DNA of 64,000 nt, taken from NCBI RefSeq assembly GCF_007565055.1, contig NC_044558.1:78641444-78705443 (forward strand), read 5' to 3'. This DNA comes from Rhinopithecus roxellana. Taxonomy: Eukaryota > Chordata > Mammalia > Primates > Cercopithecidae. Position 1 is the stretch's first letter. Every line of letters begins with the position of its first letter. Shown here piece after piece: positions 10,517 through 20,890 of the stretch. Position numbers and translations under genes: made by a program. The notes below the pieces were generated by a model. The model made no database searches and had not been told where the DNA came from. It saw only the letters and a program-made list of their open reading frames with translations.

Positions 10517-11679
10517 CCATGGGAGGTTATGTACCATTCCAGCCTTCCCATCAAAGCAGCATTAGAAATCATTCATGGGCAGGTTTCTGGCTCCTCTTTT
10601 CATGGCAGGTGAATTTTGCTTTACATAAAAGAAGATTAAAAGCTTGGCATGTGTTGTGTGTCTGTTACTCGCAGCATCTCATTACTATCTGCCCCTATGC
10701 AAGTCTTGAAGACTGGATTATCTATTCCAGGTACCTACTCTAGTGTCCCACATTCAAACCTTGTTACTTGAACCATCAAGTAGGGTGGTGATGGGGATCT
10801 CTCAGGTGTCCTGCTCTGCATCCAATCTTTTGCAAAGCACTAGATGGAGACCAGCAAGAAGGAGATGGTCAGTATACACAAACTTCCCTTGCGTCTGTGG
10901 TGCTTAGGGATTCTTTCCTATCACGCAATTCTACACTTGACCATCAAGGATCATTAAGATAGCTGCCATTTTCTACTAACAAGTTTCTCTGTCAGCTTTC
11001 CCTCGGTACTCCGACTGACTGTGGAATATGGAAGGATGGCATCCCATTGTCTCATACAACAGGAAGTCCAGAGACTTCCTGGTTCAGTAGCTCAGTGATG
11101 TCACTTCCTGTCTTTGTATTCTGCCATATTAAGAATTTTTCCTTTGTGATGTTGAACTTGTTGCCTCGTGGCTACAGGATACTGATCTAAGCAGATGGAT
11201 AAAGGACTCTTTGCTACCAAGGCACATGTTATCCAGAAATAAAATATTGCCCAGAAGCCCCCACAAGCTTTCCCTTGCATCTCGTTTGCTGGAACTGGGT
11301 GACCTGCCAGTCTCTTAACCAATTAGAAAGATATAATCATGACCAGTTTAAATTTGAGGATTGAACAAAGGAGGGAGGCTTACTTCCTTGAGGACAAGAG
11401 TTTAGTGCCTACAAAATACAAAATCAGAATTTGATGAGCCAGAATGAAAAGGGGTGAGAGAACATAAAAGCAGGTCTACGTATAGCCTATCAAGGTAAAG
11501 AAACAATGTCACAGATACATGAAAGACTCTTGCATGCCACTTCTTAACCTCATTACTTTCCTTATCTTTTCAGCAGCAAATGGTTATTCCCTAAAGTGAA
11601 TAACATTGCAGAATTTACCAAAAATTTAGGGCAGTATTTGAGTTAAGTGTAGTAATGAGGTTTTTTTCCTAGGGTTTCA
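10517..11679. other. Unassigned; part probably an ancient dispersed repeat
   Basis: No gene. The part from about 10,790 to 11,350 (with 'ctggaactgggtgacctgcc' and 'cagtctcttaaccaattaga') has the feel of an old interspersed repeat, and a similar layout recurs near 28,770-29,180. I cannot name the family. Confidence 0.4.
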
Positions 11680-12250
11680 GAATCACCAAAGCTGTTGTTG
11701 GTCCATTTGTTGATTATGAAGATCTTTCAAGTACGGTTTTTTTTTTTTTTTTAAAGAATGCTTCTTCAACGTGACCACTGCCCTGAATGTAGCAATATTA
11801 TTCCCCTTTTTAGGACTTTTCAGCGTGGGATGAATTGTTAATCTAATATTGTTGATTTTATTCTCTTCTTCTTTATTTTTCACAGCTATTTTTTTTCTTT
11901 GTGCTTCATTTGAGATACTTCTTATTGCTATGTCCTCAAGTTTACTAATCTTTGATTTTGTAACAGCTATTGTGCTGTTAAGCCCAGCCGATGTCATTTT
12001 CTTCTTAGTCATTGTAATGTTCTTCTCTAAAGGTTTGTTTTGTGTCTTTTAAAAATTCCTTTCGTGTATCTACTGAACCATTACCTTCTCAAACATATGA
12101 GCCCTATTAATGATAACTGTTTTAGTACCTTTGCCTGCTTGTTCCATCATTGGTGTCATTCTTTCTGCCAGACCGTGTAAAGGTCACATTGATGTTGTGG
12201 GATTTTCTTATTGCATAAATATTCATGCACTTTGCTATGAGACAATTTGT
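11680..12250 (-). mobile_element. Ancient LINE (L1M/HAL1-type) fragment, minus strand
   Basis: The minus strand contains 'aagtttactaatctttg' in reverse and translates to LINE-like text such as SKISKLEDIAIRSISNEAQRKK. The same older LINE family is recognisable on the plus strand at 31,080-31,317 and 37,640-37,870. It is a decayed fragment with no intact frame. Confidence 0.68.
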
Positions 12251-12534
12251 CCTTTTTAATACTTGCTTTTAAGCTTTGTTAGTAAGGACCCAGGCTTACT
12301 TTAGCTTAGTGTCAATTTGGCCCCACTACGAATGCACTGTCCTTCTTAATACTCAACCTGATGCCCCATGTAGTATTCAGTTTCTCCATTTTCATGGTGG
12401 AAACACAAACCATTTCTGACACTGTGTGAGAATAATATTTTCTCCTGCATCTCTCTCGTTTTTAATATACTAGTCACCGTTATTTTATTTAAGTTCTTAT
12501 ACCAACTCTGTAAGATATGAACTGTCATTCCCAG

Positions 12535-12880
12535 TTTTCAATTGATACATAATAGCTGAGCATATTTGGGGGATACATGTGATATTTTGATATATGCGTA
12601 CAATGTGTAATGATCCAGTCAGGATAATCAGGATGTCTATTACCTCTAACAATGTCTTTCCTTACTTTGGGAATATTCCAATTTTTCTAGCTATTTTGAA
12701 CTACACAAGAAATTATTGTAAACTATAGTCACTGTACTGTACTAAATACCAAATCATATTATTTCTAATTGTATTTTTGTACTCATTGACCAACCTCTTC
12801 TTCATCCACTCTTTCCCTCTCATGCTTCCATCCTTCCCACAGCTCGGACCATTTCTCTGTATTCATACATTGATTAGCAC
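12535..12880 (-). mobile_element. L1M 3' UTR fragment, minus strand
   Basis: The words 'gatattttgatatatgcgta', 'actatagtcactgtactgta' and 'attgaccaacctcttcttc' match the reverse of old L1 (L1MA/L1MB-type) 3' UTR. The fragment is diverged. Confidence 0.7.
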
Positions 12881-14355
12881 TTAGCTGAAGACTTGAAAAG
12901 AGCTCTCTGTGGGAATGAGAAATGTCTCTTCTCTCCCTGTAAAACAAAAACAGAAGCAAACAAACAAAAACCACCTCTTTTGTCTACGGTACCCTATGAG
13001 CTCCAGCTGCCTTGGTCTCTTTGGATTTCCATGTCTATCTTCTCAAATCTGAAAACTACTGAGCTCTGCTTGGATTCCCCTCTCTGTGTTGTGCCTTGGT
13101 AATGTTCTCCAGGAAGTAAGCTGGAATAATGTTAGGACTCAATTAATTTGCTTTCCTTATCATAGGGATTAATAGACTGCACCATCTAATGCCCAACGAC
13201 TAAAAGCAGTTGTTTTATTTTATTTTAGCCTTTTTTTTAGTTATTTCAAGTAAATGGTTACATTTAGTCCATGTTATTCCATCTTGACCAGCTACTGACA
13301 CATCTCATGAGCTCCTTTATTTTTTATCATTTTGTCCCTGACTTCTGGAGATTAAAAGACGTCATCAGCACATGTTAGCTTAGAAAATGATCCAGACACT
13401 CCTAATTCATTAAGTGGTTGCCACAAAAGGGATCAAGACGTGTTTGCCTTCGTAAAGCCTGACATATGGTGCCAATGTGCTTCTTGCATCCTTTGGATCC
13501 TTTGGATCACTGCTAACACAGAGCCTGCTGCTCATAGGAGCATTTTTAATTATGTGCCATTGACACAAACACTGAAATAACAAGCTTAAGTGTTCAGGGT
13601 TTGCACAGGAAATTCTTCAAAGGAAAAAGAGAAAGAAAAGGTCTATAGGATTCAGTTTCCAAAGTTTTGTTGAAGAATATTTATTTAAAGAACTACATTG
13701 AAAACACTTGGCAGAAGCATGCTGATGCTGCCCACAGCCAAGAAAAGTTGAATTTTAAAACTTACACTCTTCTCCAAAGAGAAGCCAAGCAATTGATCAT
13801 CGAGCCAGGCTCACATGGTTCATGGAGGCAAGCTGGTGCAGAGTAATCCCTTAAATATTATAGGATGATTCAACAGAATCCACTCCTTTATTGGACTTTG
13901 AATTCATTCTACCATGGGGAAAGCTATTTGGAATCCATGGACATAAAAGTCTTTGTCCTGAACAACCTGGGATGTTGAGCTCCCAACTCTCACCAGTGTT
14001 GTGAAGACATTATAGTTACTCCATACTCTAAACAACACTTATATATAAAATCTAGATTCACACTAGTGATAAATTACAATAATGCTATTCATTACATGTA
14101 AATACATTTAATTAACAATTACGCGATAGGCTTAATTTTCAAGACCCATTATATACACAGAGAACCTTATGAGGTGCTAGTGAAAATAAATAAGCAGTAG
14201 TTAAAAGCAAAAATCTCTGCAGGGACAGGCCAGGTAACATCAATCAGATAAGCAGATCTGATGTTATTTAATTGGCAATGTAGGGTGTGCGCCTAGCTGG
14301 GATTAGAATGTCCATTCCTAGGGACAGCCAGCACTCACTGCAGGATGTGGCACCA
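12881..14355. other. Unassigned stretch
   Basis: About 1.5 kb without a recognisable gene or repeat family. A small 11-bp tandem duplication ('atcctttgg') is visible near 13,490. Confidence 0.5.

Positions 14356-14384
<29 letters not shown>
14356..14384. repeat. (GT)n microsatellite with GCGC end
   Basis: About 13 GT units followed by 'gcgcgc'. It lies immediately before the L1M fragment that hosts the KRT8 retrocopy. Confidence 0.95.
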
Positions 14385-14387
<3 letters not shown>

Positions 14388-14430
14388 TTTAAATTGTGGT
14401 AAGAACATTTGACATAAGATGTATCTTCTT

Positions 14431-14472
<42 letters not shown>

Positions 14473-14493
14473 GTTGGCAGAGCTAGCTGAGGT

Positions 14494-14499
14494 TTTATT
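14494..14499 (-). promoter_or_regulatory. Copied KRT8 polyadenylation signal AATAAA
   Basis: On the minus strand AATAAA lies about 22 nt before the poly-A tract. It was copied from the parental mRNA and marks the 3' end of the retrocopy. Confidence 0.9.
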
Positions 14500-14703
14500 T
14501 TGGACCAAAAAAAGAAGCAATTGAATTGTTTTATAGCTGGAGGCATGGGCAAGGGGGGGGTCCCCACGTAGTAAACTCCCCTGTGGGTGGGCTGAGGGCC
14601 CTCAGGTGGTCTCCTGTTCCCAGTGGTACCCTACATAGTGGTCTCCCTCCCAGGCTCTGGGGCAGCACAGGAGGGGCAGGCTGGGAGGGGGTGCCGCAGC
14701 TGT

Positions 14704-16155
14704 TCACTTGGGCAGGACGTCAGAGGACTCGGACACCAGCTTCCCATCGCGTGTCTCGATCTTCTTCACAACCACGGCCCTGGAGGAGCTGGTGCGGCTG
14801 AAGGAGCTGGAGCCCGCGCCAGAGCCAAAGCTGGAGCCCAGGCCGTAGCTGAGGCCGGGGCTTGTGAGGCCCCCATAGGCCGAGGTCAGACCACCTGCAT
14901 AGCCGCTGGTGGTCTTCGTATGAATACTCATGTTCTGCATCCCGGACTCCAGCCGGCTCTCCTCGCCCTCCAGCAGCTTCCTGTAGGTGGCGATCTCAAT
15001 GTCCAGGGCCAGCTTGACGTTCATCAGCTCCTGGTACTCACGCAGCTGCCGCGCCATGTCTTGCTTGGCCCGCTGCAGGGCGGCCTCCAGCTCGGACAAC
15101 TTGGCGTTGGCATCCTTAATGGCCAGCTCTCCACGCTGCTCGGCATCTGCAATGGCGGCCTCCAGGGAAGCCCTCTGGCCTTTGAGGCTCTCAATCTCAG
15201 CCTGAAGCCGGCTGATGTTCCGGTTCATCTCGGAGATCTCAGTCTTGGTGCGCCACAGGTCATCCCCGTGCTTCCCAGCCAGGCTCTGCAGCTCCTCATA
15301 CTTGATCTGGTACATGCTCTCAGCCTCAGCCCGGCTGCGGTTGGCAATCTCCTCGTACTGTGCCTTGACCTCAGCGATGACGCTGTCCATGTCCAGGGAG
15401 CGGCTGTTGTCCATGGACAGCACCACAGATGTGTCCGAGATCTGGGACTGCAGCTCCCGGATCTCCTCTTCGTACAGTTGCCTGAGGAAGTTGATCTCAT
15501 CAGTCAGCCCTTCCAGGCGAGACTCCAGCTCTACCTTGTTCATGTAAGCTTCATCCACGTCCTTCTTGATGAGGACAAATTCATTCTCCATCTCTGTACG
15601 TTTATTGATCTCATCCTCATACTTATTCTTGAAGTCCTCCACCAGCCCCTGCATGTTGCCAAGCTCTGCCTCCAGCTTCAGCTTCTCCTGGCCCAGAGTC
15701 TCCAGCTGCCGCCTAAGGTTGTTGATGTAACTCTCGAACATGTTGTCCATGTTGCTCCGAACCGTCTTCTGCTGCTGCAGGAGGCTCCACTTGGTCTCCA
15801 GCATCTTGTTCTGCTGCTCCAGGAACCGTACCTTGTCTATGAAGGAGGCAAACTTGTTGTTGAGGGTCTTGATCTGCTCCTTCTCCTGGGTGCGCACGGC
15901 CTGGATGTTGGGGTCCACCTCCAGGTTAAGGGGGCTCAGCAGGCTCTGGTTGACCGTGACTGCGGTGATGCCTCCCATGCCGCTGGCCCCACCATAGCCG
16001 CCGCCCAGGCCACCCCGAAAGCTGCTGCTTCCCACTCGGGAGTAGCTCGAGGAGCTGATGCGGGCACCAGGCCCACTCGTGTAGGAGCGGCTGCTGAAGG
16101 CCCGGGGGCCAGAGGTGGACACCTTGTAGGACTTCTGGGTCACCCTGATGGACAT
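14704..16155 (-). CDS. Intact keratin 8 retrogene reading frame (483 aa)
   Basis: The frame encodes a full-length type II keratin of the same length as human K8. Order: Ser/Gly-rich head (1-90) with LLSP around residue 74; rod start with LNNKFASFIDKVRFLEQQN (about 98-116); coils 1A, 1B and 2 through about 398; helix end EIATYRKLLEGEE (387-399); Ser/Gly tail with LTSPGLS (430-436); and the C-terminus ending DVLPK. K8 pairs with K18 to form filaments of simple epithelia. No frameshift or premature stop is present. Against human K8 from memory I count about ten substitutions, including V77N, A132V, R301W and G323S. The start is the family start MSIRVTQKSYK, after the copied 5' UTR. It has no native promoter, so expression is unproven. 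KRT8 retrocopies are common in primates and usually pseudogenes, so this is either a young pseudogene or a retrogene. Confidence 0.9.
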   Translation of the reverse strand: MSIRVTQKSYKVSTSGPRAFSSRSYTSGPGARISSSSYSRVGSSSFRGGLGGGYGGASGMGGITAVTVNQSLLSPLNLEVDPNIQAVRTQEKEQIKTLNNKFASFIDKVRFLEQQNKMLETKWSLLQQQKTVRSNMDNMFESYINNLRRQLETLGQEKLKLEAELGNMQGLVEDFKNKYEDEINKRTEMENEFVLIKKDVDEAYMNKVELESRLEGLTDEINFLRQLYEEEIRELQSQISDTSVVLSMDNSRSLDMDSVIAEVKAQYEEIANRSRAEAESMYQIKYEELQSLAGKHGDDLWRTKTEISEMNRNISRLQAEIESLKGQRASLEAAIADAEQRGELAIKDANAKLSELEAALQRAKQDMARQLREYQELMNVKLALDIEIATYRKLLEGEESRLESGMQNMSIHTKTTSGYAGGLTSAYGGLTSPGLSYGLGSSFGSGAGSSSFSRTSSSRAVVVKKIETRDGKLVSESSDVLPK

Positions 16156-16480
16156 GGTGGAGGCAGGAGTGGAGGCAGATGGGCCGAACCAGGAGGAGAT
16201 CCTAGAAGGAGCGGAGATGTATCTTCTTAATTTTTAAAGATATACCTACAGGCACAATGTTGTATAGCAGATCTCTAGAGCTCATTCATCTGGCATAACT
16301 ACAAGTCTGCACCCATTGAATAGCAGCTCCACATTTTCTCCTCTCCCCAGCCCCTGGCAACCACCATTCTGCTCACCACTTCTGTGAGTTTGACTATTTT
16401 CGATATTCCTTGAATATAAGTGGAATCTATGCAGTATCTGTTGTTCTATGGCTTATTTCACTTAGCATTATAGAGCTTCT

Positions 16481-16879
16481 AATTTTTCAAGACAAGTTGG
16501 AAATAGAGCCTTTCACTGAAATCTGCAAACTTTTCAATTTCAGCCAGCAATTATGAATGAATTATTGATGCATATGTCAATGCTTTACTGACCAAAACAA
16601 GCCATTCTCATAAGCTGCTGCTTAGAACCTAAAGAAACTTCTGACAATATGACTCCAGATGCCAGTGGAAAGAAAAAGATATGGATTTGTTTGCTTGTTT
16701 AATAAATTAACTGGTACAAATCTAGGCCTCATTGTCATCATGGTGCAAACATTATTGAAAGTGCTTGTTGACTTCCCAGAAATAGAAAGTTGGTTCATCT
16801 ACCTCAAATATATTTACAGTTACTTTAATTCCTTTTATATGTTTCTTTTCTGTGTGTGCAGTTAAGAGTGCTTAAACTC
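16481..16879. other. Unassigned stretch
   Basis: No gene or repeat recognised. The last 16 bases (16864-16879) are the left target-site duplication of the following Alu. Confidence 0.5.
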
Positions 16880-17180
16880 GGGCCAGGCGCGGTGGCTCAA
16901 GCCTGTAATCCCAGCACTTTGGGAGGCCGAGACGGGTGGATCACGAGGTCAGGATATCGAGACCATCCTGGCTAACACGGTGAAACCCCGTCTCTACTAA
17001 AAAATACAAAAAACTAGCCAGGTGAGTTGGCAGGCGCCTGTAGTCCCAGCTACTCGGGAGGCTGAGGCAGGAGAATGGCGTGAACCTGGCAGGCGGAGCT
17101 TGCAGTGAGCTGAGATCCGGCCACTGCACTCCAGCCTGGGCGACAGAGCAAGACTCCGTCTCAAAAAAAGAAAAAAAAAA
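16880..17180 (+). mobile_element. AluYR-type (Old World monkey) insertion
   Basis: A nearly consensus dimeric Alu with 'gctcaagcctgtaatcccag', 'gagacgggtggatcacgagg', 'aaaaaactagccaggtgag' and 'gagatccggccactgcactc', a combination I know from AluYRa-type elements of Old World monkeys rather than human AluY. The target-site duplication 'aagagtgcttaaactc' is perfect (16864-16879 and 17181-17196). It is one of the youngest elements in the window. Confidence 0.92.
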
Positions 17181-17196
17181 AAGAGTGCTTAAACTC

Positions 17197-17725
17197 TGTT
17201 AGCAAATTTCCAACATAGAATACAATTATGAACTGTGTTTCTTATGTTGTACTTTGGACTTCTAGACTACATTTTTAGCCTTTTGTTACTATCGAATATT
17301 TGATGATTTCATTGTGAATTAATTTATTCATTTTTCTCTTTGTCATCTCCAAACTATTGATTTTCTAGTGACGTTCTTGCACAACAGACATCCTTTTATG
17401 TGGCAGTTTAAACCGGCAAGCCTCCCAGTTTTCCTCCTCTCTTATTAAATACTGTCATGGGCTTTTCTCTTCCCTCTTCTGGCCAAACCCCATGTCAGCT
17501 CATCTCCACCCTTGCCTCACTCACTTGGGTATGCACAATATGCCCAGGTTTTCATCTCCATTCATCTTTTGTGTCTGCTTTACATTTATTAGGATCACCA
17601 TTGGGCTACATCTTTTCTGATGATAGCCCTGGCAGTCTTGGGTTTGCCTCCTCTCAGGTTAGAAAGCCTAGCTTTAATAAAGCACCCCATTTCCCAAGAA
17701 TTTTAGCATAATCCTAGCAAAGTCT
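17197..17725. other. Unassigned stretch
   Basis: No coding region or repeat family recognised. Confidence 0.5.
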
Positions 17726-18335
17726 TTGCATGGAGTTCTCCAAAGATCACCAGGATAGCTAAGTAGTAGAAACGAGAGTTTTATTGGTGGTATCAGTTTG
17801 CAAATCAGGAAGAAATATCTCTGGCATGTGCTAAAGGTGCTCTCTCTCAGAAGAGGGAAAGAGTAGGTTGGCTTTTATACCTCACACAATGGAGTCATAT
17901 ATATACAGAATGTTTCCAGGAAAAGCTACACATATTTATGCAGGGAACTGAGTGCATGCACAATGGGCAAGCATATATATACATATATCCCATGTTTACT
18001 TTGGAGAGGGGTTTTAGCATTCAAATGATGTGGAATTTGGCTTCTTACATCAGAAGGTGAATTATAGGACTTGATGACAGTTTATGTGCAGCCTCTATAA
18101 ACCAGCTTAAAGTCTACAGTTGCTTACCAGAAGATAATGTTTGTAAGGCCAGTCCTCTGTCCAATCAGAGTTGTAGAGGTCTTGGTTATAAATCAGAGTT
18201 AAGTACAACACTGATTGAATTTGCCTGACAGCTCCTACAGTTAGGGAGTTTAGTGATAGTGTGGTCTTTTTTGGAGCCCTAGGAATTTAGGAAGTTGCCA
18301 GGCCAGCCAAGCCCTGAACTGTGGAACCATAGGTA
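17726..18335 (-). mobile_element. Putative ERV solo LTR, minus strand, family unknown
   Basis: On the minus strand the layout is LTR-like: TATAAAAG at 17879-17872, then AATAAAA at 17785-17779 about 90 bases downstream, in a roughly 600-bp block unlike its flanks. Termini and target duplication are not clear. It could instead be another old repeat. Confidence 0.42.
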
Positions 18336-18655
18336 ACTTTTGTTTCATTAATATTATGGTGATCTTAGTTGATAAAGGGGTATCTAGGTTAGTCTCTCGG
18401 ATCACAGTGGTAAAACTTGGTTATGTCCATTTCCGAACTACTCACTTTGGCCAGGAAGATGGAGTGCTGGCTGGCGATGTTTCATCTATGGCCACCCTGG
18501 AATCCAGCCCTTCAGAAGTCATGGGGTATTGGAGGAGTTGTTCGCCAAGAGAAACAGGAGGAAATGTATATAAGGAGAGAATATTAAATGCTTACTTCAC
18601 CATGCCCAATCTCTGTAAAGAGGTCATATTATGCAGGATAAAAGATGCTGGGGAA
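18336..18655. other. Unassigned stretch
   Basis: No gene or repeat recognised. Confidence 0.5.
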
Positions 18656-18890
18656 TAAGAAGATTTCATATTTATATTGCATACAGGCATAGTTCTAGGT
18701 ACCATGCATATATTAGCTCATTAATCCCCTTAACAGTGAGATGGGTGACATTATTATCCTCAGATTATACATGAGGACACTGAAAAATGGAAGGGCTAAA
18801 CACTTTGCCTAAGATCACACAGGTAACATATGGTAGACCTGGGGTTTGCACTCAGGAGATCTGGCTCTAGGGCCCATGCTCTTAACCACC
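18656..18890 (-). mobile_element. MIR, minus strand
   Basis: The reverse MIR order is clear: 'ttattatcctcagattatac', 'gaggacactgaaaaatggaa', 'cctaagatcacacaggtaac', 'ctggctctagggcccatgct', 'cttaaccac'. The copy is near full length. Confidence 0.85.
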
Positions 18891-18929
18891 ACTGTCTCTA
18901 ATACAGGGACCATGGTTACTGTTCTGAAC

Positions 18930-19075
18930 ACTAACTCTGGGACCTCCAGCAAGTCAACCACTCCAAATGGCAAAGCCCTCTTACGAAAGCATGAGAGTAA
19001 TTGCTCAGCCAACTTCATGAGATTATTATAAGAATATAATTCAACAGTCACACTCAGTCAATAAATAAATATTGA
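18930..19075 (+). mobile_element. Probable MIR fragment
   Basis: 'ctctgggacctccagcaagt', 'ttcatgagattattataag' and 'agtcaataaataaatattg' follow the MIR 3' half loosely. It lies tail-to-head with the preceding reverse MIR. Confidence 0.45.
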
Positions 19076-19884
19076 TGTCACCAAGCAATGTCTGACACTA
19101 GATGTCCAGGTGAATATCACCTTGTTCATTTGTAAAGTGTAAAACAGAATAAAAATGTGAGACAGTATGCTTTCTTTCCCCTTTGCTCTTGACAAGCATT
19201 CCTTTGGCTCCTTGGATATCCGTCCACAAGGATCAGTTAACTAAACTGGGACAGTATTTCCAGAGTGAATTAAGACATAAAGAAGCATCCTTTCCCCTTC
19301 AGTGCTCACTAGGGGTCATGATTGAGCAGGGTTCAGCCATAACTGGACTTCTTTTACTAGACTTTATAAGGTGCTATTAGTCACATCTATGGAGGCTGTC
19401 AAATTCTCTCGACATCTTGACAATTGCACTGATATGTAATATAGCACATGGACATTCTGAAGCAAGGCTGACCAGTAGTCATCTGATCAGTGGATTAAAT
19501 ATGGCCACAGAAATGGCAGAGAAGACAGGCCAGCCTTCCAGGGTAGCTGTTTGTAAGTGCTGGTGATTCCCACTGTTTTGGTCCCATCTTAGAACGCTGT
19601 TCTTTCTAGTAAAGAGGTTGTTTTTACAATGAAGACAGCAAGGGTTGCAGGAAACTAAGTTTTTCCTAACTCAAGAATGGACACTAGCTGACATTTGACA
19701 AAGCCTTGACCTATTCTTTGAAAAGTGTGTATGTGAGCTCCCTGCAAGGTGTTGGCAATTAGCCTGGAAGCCCAGGTGGACATATTTGTACTCTCTCCAA
19801 TGCCGGAGATACCTGACTCCTCCTTCATTCTGCATGCTCATCTGGAATCATAGAAGCTCTCAGTTGTTCTCTGCTTGTGACATG
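19076..19884. other. Unassigned stretch
   Basis: No coding sequence or repeat family recognised. Confidence 0.5.
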
Positions 19885-20733
19885 CAAAGTAATACCACCC
19901 CCACCCCATCCCAAATATTTCCATGTCCTAATCTCCATAGCCTATGAATTTGTTAGTTTGCATGGAGAAAGTAAGGATGCAGATTGAATTAAGGTTGCTA
20001 ATCAGCAGACATGGACGATATGGTTTGGCTGTGTCCCCACCCAAATCTCATCTTGAGTTGTAACTCCCACAATTCCCACATGCTGTGGGAGGAATGTAGT
20101 GGGAGGTAACTGAATCCCTGACGATTCAATTACCCCTGGGTAACTGCCTCCCAGGGAAAGAGCACAGGGTCTTTCCCGTGCTCTCTTCACATGCTGGAGA
20201 TCTGACGGTTTAAGAACAAACAGGAGTTGCCCTATGCATGTGCTCTTTTTTCCTGCTGCCATCCACATAAGATATGACTTGCTCCTCCTCGCCATGATAG
20301 TGAGGCTTCCCCAACCACGTGGAACTGTGAGATGTCCATTAAACTTCTTTCCTTTGTAAATTGCCCAGTCTTGGGTATGTCTTTATCAGCAGCATGAAAA
20401 TGGACTAATACAATGGAGATGCAGAAATTATCCTGCATTACTCAGATGGGTCGAATGTAATCACAGAAGTGCTGATAAGTGGACACAGGAGGCAGAGCCA
20501 GAGAGATGACAGCATGAGAAAGACTCTCGCTGACTTTGCTGACTTTGAAGACAGAGAAGGGGTCCGTAGGCCAAGGAATCTGTGCAGCCTCTAGAAGCAT
20601 GGACAGGAAAGGAAAGAGATTCTTCCATACAGCCTCCAAGGGAACTTGGCTTCAGACTGCTTTATTTTAGTCCAATGGGGCTGACTTCAGACTTCTGACC
20701 TCCAGAACATTTTGAGTGACTTTATTTTAGTAA
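19885..20733 (+). mobile_element. MLT1-type MaLR LTR, split by a THE1-type LTR
   Basis: The left part has 'tttccatgtcctaatctcca' and 'tagcctatgaatttgttag'. After the inserted LTR it resumes with 'aaattatcctgcattactca', 'gaatgtaatcacagaagtgc', 'gcagcctctagaagcatgga' and 'agacttctgacctccagaac'. This is the familiar order of an old MLT1-type LTR. It contains the younger LTR at 20016-20412. Confidence 0.75.
20016..20412 (+). mobile_element. THE1/MSTA-type solo LTR nested in MLT1
   Basis: It runs from 'gatatggtttggctgtgtcc' to 'atgaaaatggactaataca' with the usual LTR words between. The 5-bp target duplication 'atgga' is perfect (20011-20015 and 20413-20417). The first base is C where the family has T. 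No internal region is present. Confidence 0.9.
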
Positions 20734-20734
20734 T

Positions 20735-20890
20735 CTCTCTGATCTGTGAAACGAGGATCATGTTAGAGTCTGACCCATAGAATGATTTGAAAGGTCAAGT
20801 GAGATGTGTGGAGGAAGCGCTGAGCACAGTGATTGGCACAAGGTAAAAATTAATATCAATAACTATAGTCATCATCGCCATCAACATCAT
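20735..20890 (+). mobile_element. MIR fragment
   Basis: 'tctctgatctgtgaaacgag', 'aggtcaagtgagatgtgtgg' and 'ctgagcacagtgattggcac' match the 3' half of MIR. Confidence 0.65.

Larger units (their letters stand above)
14438..16214 (-). mobile_element. KRT8 processed retrocopy (whole insertion)
   Basis: Read on the minus strand this is a complete copy of a keratin 8 mRNA: about 59 nt of 5' UTR (16214-16156), an intronless 483-codon frame (16155-14704), about 230 nt of 3' UTR, AATAAA at 14499-14494, and a poly-A tail seen as T at 14,438-14,471. It is flanked by a target-site duplication that includes 'agatgtatcttcttaatttt' (14417-14437 and 16215-16235). The inferred nick site TTTTT/AAA fits the L1 endonuclease preference. 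Lack of introns, the tail and the duplication show L1-mediated retroposition. The insert is GC-rich against AT-rich flanks. Confidence 0.95.
14385..16480 (-). mobile_element. L1M 3' UTR fragment, split by the KRT8 retrocopy
   Basis: The left part (14385-14437: 'attgtggtaagaacatttga') and the right part (16236-16480: 'cccagcccctggcaaccacc', 'cttatttcacttagcattat') read continuously as old L1 3' UTR in reverse once the retrocopy is removed. It offered the T-rich target site for the later insertion. Confidence 0.72.

Noticed and set aside
14623..16230. A 535-codon open frame on the plus strand
   Set aside because: It is antisense to the KRT8 retrocopy. The parental sequence is GC-rich with few stops on the opposite strand, and the product is Leu/Gln-rich with no family features.
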